Assembly: GCF_001704415.2 (NCBI RefSeq)
Contig: NC_030820.1
Span: forward strand, 1,240,001 to 1,304,000
Reading direction: 5' to 3'
Source: Capra hircus
Taxonomy: Eukaryota > Chordata > Mammalia > Artiodactyla > Bovidae
Length of the DNA: 64,000 nucleotides
The position numbers and the translations under genes are program-made. How positions within the stretch are numbered: the first letter of the stretch is position 1; each line of letters begins with the position of its first letter. Shown piece by piece: positions 57,130-64,000 of the stretch. A model generated the notes under the pieces. The model was not told the origin of the DNA. It ran no database searches and saw only the letters and a program-made list of their open reading frames with translations.

Positions 57130-57345
57130 TTCTTTTTTAACTATTTTATTGATTTACCTGGCTGTGTCAGGTCTTAGTTGTGGCCTGCAGGATCTTGGTT
57201 GTGTCAGAGGGACTGTTCCCTGGCAGCACACAGACTTTGTAGTTGCAATCCAGGAGCTCCAGAGTGAGCGGTCTTCGGTAGTTTCGGGGCACAGGCACAG
57301 TGACCCCCCGGCATGCCTTGTCCAATGAATTCTCGATATATTAAC
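57130..57345 (-). mobile_element. CHR-type SINE, diverged
   Basis: Inverse phrases: TGGCTGTGTCAGGTCTTAGT, TGTGGCCTGCAGGATCTTGG, TGTAGTTGCAATCCAGGAGC and CACAGTGACCCCCCGGCATG. Confidence 0.7.
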
Positions 57346-57743
57346 TTCAGACATCACCTGCAGACTCCCTGTTTTGACAGATGGGACACAGCTCGAGGCT
57401 TCTTTGACTTTGCTGTGCGTTTGGGTCACCTTAGTACATTACAGATCCTGGTTCAGGAGGGTTGGGAGGCTGCTCTCCCGCGAGCTTTCGGGTGGTCCTG
57501 ATGCTGCTGGCACTGGGTGCTCAGGGAGCCACCCAGAGACCTTCCTCCTCCCACCCCTCACCATGTAATGCAAGGTGCTGCTTTTCCTTTCTCCTCTGAT
57601 CCATTTTCTGTTGGCGATAACTGTTTTCAGAAAAGGAGTGATCCTTTTCTGCCCTCATGGGTCATTTGATCATTGCCCTGGGAAAAGAACCCTCACTAAC
57701 ATAATGCTGACTCTGGGAACATTGCTTTTACTCCTGCTTCCAG
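57346..57743 (+). other. Intron, no recognised feature
   Basis: Moderately GC-rich with C/T-rich runs. No repeat assigned. The last 20 bases (TTTTACTCCTGCTTCCAG) form the next acceptor. Confidence 0.5.
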
Positions 57744-57840
57744 GGGACCGCAGGGAGCGAGGCCATGGCTACAGAAGAGATGTCTAATCTGGTGAACTAT
57801 ATCCAGCCAGTCAAGTTCGAGTCATTTGAAATTTCAAAAA
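57744..57840 (+). CDS. PLCB1: PLCB1 exon: start of Y box
   Basis: This 97-bp exon encodes about residues 528-560. The acceptor is CTGCTTCCAG and the donor AAAAA|GTAAGT. It starts on a full Gly codon and ends with the first base of a Lys codon. The protein reads GTAGSEAMATEEMSNLVNYI and then QPVKFESFEISK. EEMSNLVNYIQPVKF marks the entry into the Y half of the catalytic barrel, after the poorly conserved linker end. The sequence is intact and typical of beta-1. Confidence 0.97.
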
Positions 57841-58009
57841 GTAAGTTTGCCCTGGAGAAAAACCCCTGGTGTAGTATATAATGAGTATATTATACCCACA
57901 GGATAATTAGACCAAAAAAATCACCCTTATTAGAACTATTCTATGAAGTTTTTAATATATGTATGTCTTTACTATCTGATTTTTATATATCTAAATAAAC
58001 ATACATGGT

Positions 58010-58222
58010 AAGTAGCTTCATCATGTCCAACTTTTTGAGACCCTATGGACTATAGCCCACCAGGCTCTTTTGTCCATGAGATTCTCCAGGCAAGAATACT
58101 GGAATGGGTTGTCGTGCCCTTCTCCAGGCGACCTTTCCAACCCAGGGATCAAACCAGAGCCTCTTAAGTCTCCTGCATTGGCAGGCAGGTTCTTTACCAC
58201 TAAGGCCACCTGGGAAGCCCCA
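58010..58222 (-). mobile_element. Bov-tA SINE
   Basis: Inverse SINE from GTAGCTTCATCATGTCCAAC to AAGGCCACCTGGGAAGCCCC. Confidence 0.93.
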
Positions 58223-58617
58223 GATATACATAAGTATATATTTATATGTATTGTATATATCTATATAACCATATAAGAACATATTCCACGATATTTTCCC
58301 CAAATTCTTTATAGACCTACAGGCTGTACATGATTATCTAAAAGATACCTGATCAGAGTACAGTTAATTGAGGATTTTACATTGTTTTTCATTCGTGACC
58401 ACACAGGGCAATTGTATAAATGACAGTGTTGAAATAAACTATTTCGCCATCCTTTAAAAGGAAGCAGAGACTTGATCGATCCTGATAAATAGAAATGGAA
58501 CCAAATCAATTGACCCACATTTCATTTGTTCAGCCTATGTTTTATATACTTAGGGGAATATATAATTAGCTTCACATCACTTGATGTTTTACTTCATCCG
58601 ACAACCCATCCATACTG
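58223..58617 (+). other. Intron, no recognised feature
   Basis: AT-rich start (TATATTTATATG-like), then unique sequence. Confidence 0.5.
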
Positions 58618-58806
58618 GATGCAAGTGCTCAGTCCTATCTGACTCTTTTTGCGACCCCGTGGACTGTAGTCCACTGGGCTCCTCTGTTCAGTGAGTTCTC
58701 CAGGCAAGAATAGTGAAGTGGGTAGCCATTCCCTTCTCCAGGGATCGAACTGGGGTCTCTTGCACTGCAGGCAGATTCTTTACTGTCTGACTTACCAGGG
58801 AAGCCT
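58618..58806 (-). mobile_element. Bov-tA SINE
   Basis: Inverse SINE from AGTGCTCAGTCCTATCTGAC to TTGCACTGCAGGCAGATTCT and CTTACCAGGGAAGCC; some internal bases are missing. Confidence 0.9.
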
Positions 58807-60126
58807 AACTTTCAATAAGGTTTAGACATAAAAATTTCAACAGTTTGTTTGATGTTATAATTACTAGTCTTCTTACCACAAGCTATGAAACATCCTATAA
58901 AGTAGTTATTTTTATATTACTATGACTGTCTTTGGCTGTTAAATGTTTGCTTAATTCATGATTCAAAAGCTCCCAGACAAGTAGCCAAACTGGGAAGGAG
59001 CTGATACATTTAGGCCCTTAAGAACCTCATAACAACAGCACCAGCCAAAGATTTACAAACAAGTACTTTCTTCTTGTATTTTACACCATTTTCTCACTTT
59101 TTTCAAAAGAACACTGCACATAGTTTATAAAGAACCTATTAAAGCCACTTAATTTTAATTAACAGCTGTGCTTACAATAGTCATATGAAAGTAGAATTTT
59201 GATGGACCAAAATAAGAGAAGCAAGCGTTTCCTTTAGAGTTGACTAAATAGGGGAAGGTGAAGAGGTGGATAAAGGAGGAATGTGGGAATGACTAGGAAG
59301 AAAAATGAGGCTTTAATTCTGGAAAATGGGCATCAAAGAGGGAACAATGCCTGACAGTAACTTGGTTTAAATCACTGAGCTCCAAGTGACATGTCTTCAT
59401 ATGTAGCAGTGTGATTTCTAGTTGGAAAGGGGTCAGAGAAGCTCTTTGGCTCTTTGCCTTTCTAAACTAAGATAACTTCTTTTGGTTTCTCTCACTCTAA
59501 TTGGAAGCTTGACTTCCGGTTTCAAGATGTTGCTCCATGTCCAAGAATATTGAGACCTTCTAGGATACTCACCTCTGTGGCCCCTGACATGTAATCTGAA
59601 AATGAGGCCATCCAACTGGAAAATGTTCAAGGATCCTTCTGCTTTAAAATAACAAAATTCTAAGGTCACATTAGTTCTTTCAACCAGAAGGGTACCTACA
59701 AGCTTGAGGTGATGACAATGTGGGTATAGTCAAGTGGAGATAATCAGCATCTGGCAGGAATGTACATGAGGTCGTGGTCTGTATTGTTAATTATCAGTGA
59801 TGGCTTCAAGAAACCAATCTAAATGGATTTAGAACAAAAGGTCCTTCCTCTTTTGACAGATCAGCATGCCTAGCCACACTCTCCACGTCTAGAATTCATC
59901 TTCTAACATTGAGGCCACCATGTCCCTAACTTGCACAACACCTACCCAGGTAGCAAATATTAGAAGACACAAATAAGACTGAAAATTAAAATTAAAACAA
60001 AATTAAATATAAAAGTTATTTGCTGGTCTTTGCCCTCAGTTTCGTGGGACATTTGCCTGCTTCTTATATGCTATTATTTATAACACTGAATTTTATTTCT
60101 CACTTTTTTTGCTGTCGTTAACACAG
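58807..60126 (+). other. Intron, no recognised feature
   Basis: About 1.3 kb without a repeat that I can place. One minus-strand frame at 59433-59669 shows no domain. Confidence 0.5.
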
Positions 60127-60211
60127 AAAGAAATAGAAGCTTCGAGATGTCTTCCTTTGTGGAAACCAAAGGTCTTGAGCAACTTACAAAGTCTCCGGTG
60201 GAATTTGTAGA
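60127..60211 (+). CDS. PLCB1: PLCB1 exon: Y box
   Basis: This 85-bp exon encodes about residues 560-588. The acceptor is CGTTAACACAG. It starts with two bases completing a Lys codon and ends with GA, two bases of a Glu codon, before GTATCCTTG. The protein reads KRNRSFEMSSFVETKGLEQL and then TKSPVEFV. SFEMSSF corresponds to the Y-box strand found in all PLC-beta forms; the Ser lies near the substrate-binding face. The Arg of KRNRS replaces a Lys that I associate with other mammals. The 3' boundary is set by the next exon, which supplies A to make the Glu codon and continues YNKMQLSR. Confidence 0.96.
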
Positions 60212-60534
60212 GTATCCTTGATTTGACGGACGTGTGCTGAATTGACATTAATGAAGTCTTGTGCTATTGGTTTAATTTTTGTCTTTAATAAGGAAAAGGT
60301 GCATGAAATGGCTAAAGTCTGTCACTTGGGAGTGACAAATAGTTTCAGGTTTCATATGCAGTGGTGAGAGGGATAGTCTGGCCTGTGGAAGAGAACTAGC
60401 CTTGGAGTAAAGGACGATTTCAAGGTTACCTTCACAATATCAAGCTCTTTATCCCTTGGCAATCCCAAGTTTTCTCACCTGTAAACAGAAATGACGATAC
60501 CAGCTTTGTTCTTGCTGTTTGGGTTAGGGATCAC

Positions 60535-60735
60535 ATGTATAAAATGCGTGTGTATACAAAATGTGTGTGTGTAGTTTATACATACATAAAATATGATGTG
60601 TGTAAAGTATATATTATATAGATAATAGAGACACCTTTCTGGTGTCTCACATGCTTACATGTAATAGACATCCAATTGGAAAATAGTTGGGATGATAATA
60701 TAAATATATATTACTAATAATATATAATATATATC
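60535..60735 (+). repeat. TG- and AT-rich low-complexity tract
   Basis: ATGTGTGTGTGTAG, then TATATTATATAGATA and repeated ATATATTACTAATAAT units. Confidence 0.8.
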
Positions 60736-60984
60736 ATAAATATATATTACTAATAATGGCTTTGTTGAGATTCCTGATGACAATTTTTTTATTTTATTCC
60801 TGAATTAAAATAAAATGGCATAAACATTAGAATTTTTTTCATAAAATTAATATTAAATGTCCTAGTTATATGAAAGAAAAAATATCATCTTTAAAGTTCA
60901 TTAACAATAGGAAAGGAAACAGAGGTAAACTCCAAAAACAAAGTGCCGATAGACATACTCATTAGCAATCAATGAGTACTAACT

Positions 60985-61150
60985 ACATGGTAGACCTTTG
61001 TTATGTCTTACTGTAATCCTCACAACAGCCCTATGATGTATGAATCATATATCTTTTATAGATGAAGAAACTGAGGCACAGAAAAGGGAAATAACTTGTC
61101 CTGGATCATACAGCTAACAAGTTTCAGAATTAAATTTCAGACCCTCTTTG
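60985..61150 (+). mobile_element. MIR-type SINE (old)
   Basis: TAATCCTCACAACAGCCCTA, TTTATAGATGAAGAAACTGA, GGCACAGAAAAGGG and GGATCATACAGCTAACAAGT are MIR phrases. Confidence 0.87.
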
Positions 61151-61204
61151 GCCTAAGTCCCCTGTCAAGCCCAGAACCTGAGCTAACCTCTGCCAAACTT
61201 GGTA

Positions 61205-61206
<2 letters not shown>

Positions 61207-61258
<52 letters not shown>
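61207..61258 (+). repeat. (TG)26 microsatellite
   Basis: Twenty-six uninterrupted TG units directly at the tail end of an inverse SINE. Confidence 0.97.
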
Positions 61259-61261
<3 letters not shown>

Positions 61262-61450
61262 TCAGTTGCTCCACTGTGTCTGACTCTTTGCAATCCCATG
61301 GACTGTAGCCTGTCAGACTCCTCTGTCCATGGGATTTTCCAGGCAAGAATACTAGAGCAGGTTGCATTTCCAGGTTGCTCTCCCCAACCCAGGGACCTAA
61401 CTTGTGTTTCTTGCATTTCCTGCATTGGCAGGAGGAGTCTTTAAAGCTTG
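61259..61450 (-). mobile_element. Bov-tA SINE
   Basis: Inverse SINE from TTCAGTTGCTCCACTGTGTC to TGCATTGGCAGGAGGAGTCT; the head end is truncated. Confidence 0.92.
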
Positions 61451-62049
61451 GTAATAGCAATAGTTAATTGTGTTTTAAGAACATAGCATCATTCAATAAC
61501 CAAAAGGTTCTCAGGATGGAAAACTGATGATGGTAGGAATCAAAATATGAGTAAAAATCTTCTGTGCTATATTAACCTTGTTATCAATCATAAAGAGTAC
61601 CATAGTTTTGGCAATGAGCATTCCCTGAGAAGGTTAAGAAAATGAGCAGAGAGCATTTCAAAAATAGCTGTACAGTTCATGCTATCTGCTTCTGCCAAGC
61701 ACAATATCATCCTGTCCCATGATTTGCTCCATTCGGATTTCCTTTTATGTCCTTAATCACTAGGCCAGTCCTTAATAATCTCCAAAAAATTGCATTGACT
61801 CAACCATTTTTGCTGCTTCATTAGTTTTTACCCACAAGGCTCTGCAAAGATGATGCTCCATTTGTATTATAAAAGCACATTTATTCTGTTTATTCAGAAA
61901 GCTTTTTACATATTTTACTCACTAGTTCAATGAGATCATCCATCTTTAATTCATTTCCCCCTCAGAGAAAGATGGGAAGCAGCTTCTCAGTTGGTATTAT
62001 TGGCTAATTCTTTTTGTAATTGTATTCACTACTTAACATGATGGCCCAG

Positions 62050-62174
62050 ATATAACAAAATGCAGCTTAGCAGGATATATCCAAAGGGAACACGCGTGGA
62101 TTCATCTAACTATATGCCTCAGCTTTTCTGGAATGCAGGCTGCCAAATGGTTGCCCTTAATTTCCAAACAGTGG
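62050..62174 (+). CDS. PLCB1: PLCB1 exon: Y box, central part
   Basis: This 125-bp exon encodes about residues 588-630. It follows the U12-type acceptor GGCCCAG and ends with GTGG|GTAAGT, leaving the first base of the next (Asp) codon. The protein reads YNKMQLSRIYPKGTRVDSSN, then YMPQLFWNAGCQMVALNFQT and V. LSRIYPKGTRVDSSNY and FWNAGCQMVALNFQT are the strongest Y-box signatures in the PLC family; the Ser/Arg of LSRIYP contact phosphoinositide phosphates in related enzymes. All are intact. The remaining Y box and C2 domain lie beyond the window. Confidence 0.98.
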
Positions 62175-63026
62175 GTAAGTCACACAGTATTCATTTCCAT
62201 CCTACAAAAGCCACATCTCCAAGTGCCTGAAAATCATCCTAAGGAGGAGAAAGACTGCCAGACTGGATTGAATAAACAAACAAAATACATTTTCATAAAG
62301 AAAATATCACTACGAAAAAGGCAAATTTTGAATATTGAGGAATTATCTCTGATAGTTTATAGATGTCTTTACTTAGATTTGTTTTACTTATTTTCAAACA
62401 TTAGAAGTAATACACATTTATTCTAAAAAAATATTATAAATTCAAAATAAGTATAAAGAAAATAATAAAACTTCCAGGAATGTTACCACTCAGAGATTCT
62501 CTCAACATTGTTAACTTCTGGCTTTGTGATCTGTATTTTGGCAATGCATATACATGCTTTTTCACTTAATACCTTATTAACATATATATCTTCATATATA
62601 TTTATTATATGGAAACATGAATTTTAATAGCTATATATTAAGTACATCTCAGAATTAACTAAAGCACACTTCCTATCACTGAACTTTAGGACATTTTTTT
62701 TCTGCTATAAATAATGCCCTGAGAACAGGCTGAAATATAAATTGTCACGTTTATCTCCTAATGTTCTTTTGGAAAAGTTCCTAAAATAGAATTAAGTGAA
62801 AGTTTTAAGAGCCTTTGTACAATGCCAATTTGTACATCAAAAATGCGGCACGAGATTTCTTCTCAATCAGCAATGTATGGTATGTTTTTCCCTCACATTT
62901 GTGTTCTTGGTTAAGTATTATTATTAAATAATGGTAATAATTCAGACAAATATCTCCTTGTTCTTTTTCGTTTCATTTCTTTGAGTGTTGAAGTTGAGCA
63001 TTGTAAGTTTGTGTTTTTATTTTTGT
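62175..63026 (+). other. Intron, no recognised feature
   Basis: AT-rich, with ATATAT runs near 62580-62640. Open frame continues past the donor by chance for about 80 codons (62133-62426). Confidence 0.5.
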
Positions 63027-64000
63027 TGTTAAGTCACTAAGTCTGCAACTCTTGGCAGCCCCATGGACTGCAGAACCCCAGGCTGTCCTCCACTCTCCTC
63101 ACTGTCCACTGTCCTCCACTATCTCTGGGAGTTTGCTCAAATTCAAATTCATCATAGTCAGTGATGCTACCTAACCATCTCCTCCTCTGCTCCCCTTCTC
63201 CTTTAGCCTTCAATCTTCCCCAGCATCAGGGTCTTTTGCATTGAGTCAGCTCCTCCATCAGGTGGCCAAAGTATTGGAGCTTCAGCTTCAGCATCAGTCC
63301 TTCCAATGAATATTCAGGACTGATTTTCTTTAGGATTGACTGGGTTGGTGTCCTTGCAGTCCAAAGGACTCTCAGTTCTTTGGCCCTCAGCCTTCTTTAT
63401 GGTCCAACTCTCACATCCATACATGACTACTGTAAAAACCATAGCTTTGACTGTAGGACATTTGTCGGCAAAGTACTGTCTCTGCTTTTGAATATGCTGT
63501 CTAGGTTTGTCATAGTTTTCCTTCCAAGGAACAAGCATATTTTAATTTCACGGCTGCAGTCACCATCTATAGTGATTTTGGAGCCCAAGAAAAGCAAATA
63601 TGTCTCTGCTTCCACTTTTTCCCCTTTTATTTACCATGAATTGATGGGACTGGATGCCATGATCTTAGTTTTTGAATGTTGAGCTTCAAGCCAGCCTTTT
63701 CAGTCTTCTTTTTCACTTTCATCAAGAAGCTCTTTAGTTCCTCTTCACTTTCTGCCAGTAGAGTGATATCGTTTGCATATCTGAGGCTGTTGCTATTTGT
63801 CCCAGCAATTCTGACTCCAGCTTGTCATTCATCCAGCCTGACATTCCACATGATGTACTCTGCATATACTTTAAATAAGCAGGATGACAATATACAGCTT
63901 CGTACTTCTTTCCCAAATTTGAACCAGTGAGTTTCCATGACTGATTCTAACTGTTGCTTCTCGACCTACATACAGGTTTCTCAAGAGATAAGATAGTCTG
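63027..64000 (-). mobile_element. BovB LINE, 3' part, running off the window
   Basis: The tail side begins at TTGTTGTTAAGTCACTAAGT. Minus-strand pieces read VKAMVFTVVMYGCESWTIKK, FLGSKITIDGDCSREIKICL and, near the edge, DMQTISLYWQKVKRN in shifted frames. Several frameshifts are present, as in the older copy at 12918-13740, with which it shares the diverged tail. Confidence 0.9.

Larger units (their letters stand above)
60212..62049 (+). other. U12-type (minor spliceosome) GT-AG intron
   Basis: The donor is GTATCCTTG, matching the U12 consensus RTATCCTT exactly and poorly matching the U2 donor. Near the 3' end, TACTTAAC at 62030-62037 fits the U12 branch consensus TCCTTAAC except for one base, with the branch adenosine 13-14 bases before the AG at 62048-62049, in the normal U12 range. 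There is no pyrimidine tract between the two. Intron phase is 2. The intron holds AT-rich tracts, a MIR, a (TG)26 and a SINE. Confidence 0.9.
1..64000 (+). other. PLCB1: PLCB1 gene, internal part (nine exons and their introns)
   Basis: Nine exon-sized segments on the + strand translate to successive blocks of phospholipase C-beta-1, and their split codons join without a frame break (1,026 bases, 2 + 341 codons + 1). Introns within the window measure about 19.2, 13.3, 6.7, 1.3, 8.1, 2.4, 2.3 and 1.8 kb. The enzyme cleaves phosphatidylinositol 4,5-bisphosphate into IP3 and diacylglycerol, is activated by Gq-family alpha subunits and acts at the plasma membrane, with a nuclear pool also known. 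The promoter, the PH domain and most EF-hand exons lie to the left of the window; the rest of the Y box, the C2 domain and the long C-terminal coiled coil lie to the right. From family knowledge this is about the middle third of a gene with roughly 32 exons; the exact exon numbers cannot be read from the window. The linker sequence (acidic run, SSMDEGTAGSEAM) fits beta-1 rather than beta-2, -3 or -4. Confidence 0.96.

Noticed and set aside
56774..57328. 184-residue + strand frame
   Set aside because: It runs through an inverse Bov-tA and an inverse CHR SINE, so it is a chance frame.
61096..61460. Frames with long Cys-Val or Thr-His repeats
   Set aside because: They are translations of the (TG)26 microsatellite.

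Overview
This window is mammalian nuclear DNA, almost certainly from a ruminant (a bovid such as cattle, sheep or goat). It is dense with repeats of restricted distribution: BovB LINEs, Bov-tA/BOV-A2 tRNA-derived SINEs, ruminant-type L1 and older cetartiodactyl CHR SINEs. No intact repeat-encoded gene is visible. There is no bacterial or phage content, no CRISPR array and no functional RNA gene that I can support.

The only cellular gene I recognise is PLCB1 (phosphoinositide phospholipase C-beta-1), read on the + strand. Nine consecutive internal exons lie at 6037-6183, 25338-25495, 38843-38925, 45654-45738, 47032-47209, 55317-55384, 57744-57840, 60127-60211 and 62050-62174. They total 1,026 bases and join in frame. 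They encode about residues 288-630: the end of the EF-hand region, the whole catalytic X box with both active-site histidines and the calcium ligands, the basic/acidic X-Y linker, and roughly the first three quarters of the Y box. The first and last introns run off both window ends. Eight junctions look U2-type or are unremarkable, but the intron at 60212-62049 has a U12-type (minor spliceosome) donor and branch site.

Layout: 1-3580 is the 5' part of an L1 lying antisense to PLCB1 (ORF1 start, 5'UTR with 146-bp tandem monomers, 5' end at 3580). From 3.6 to 25 kb is the largest intron, with BovB copies, several SINEs and a 3.75-kb 5'-truncated L1 at 17.06-20.82 kb. From 25.5 to 38.8 kb is an intron loaded with SINEs and three BovB pieces. 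From 39 to 47.2 kb is comparatively poor in young repeats and holds two exons close together. From 47.98 to 51.89 kb is a near-full-length, decayed antisense BovB with an inverted 5' end. From 52.7 to 54.5 kb is a repeat-poor stretch that may hold conserved regulatory DNA. From 54.5 to 62.2 kb the linker and Y-box exons are closely spaced. From 63.03 kb to the end is another antisense BovB.

The most interesting observations are the U12-type intron, a 71-bp exon-like segment at 43324-43394 with good splice sites whose inclusion would shift the reading frame, the inverted 5' end of the long BovB, several SINE/BovB insertions with readable target-site duplications or unusual junctions, and the repeat-poor block near 53-54 kb. 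I did not find a convincing new biological system. Repeat family names and PLCB1 residue numbers come from my knowledge of those families, and boundaries of repeats are approximate unless a target-site duplication is quoted.
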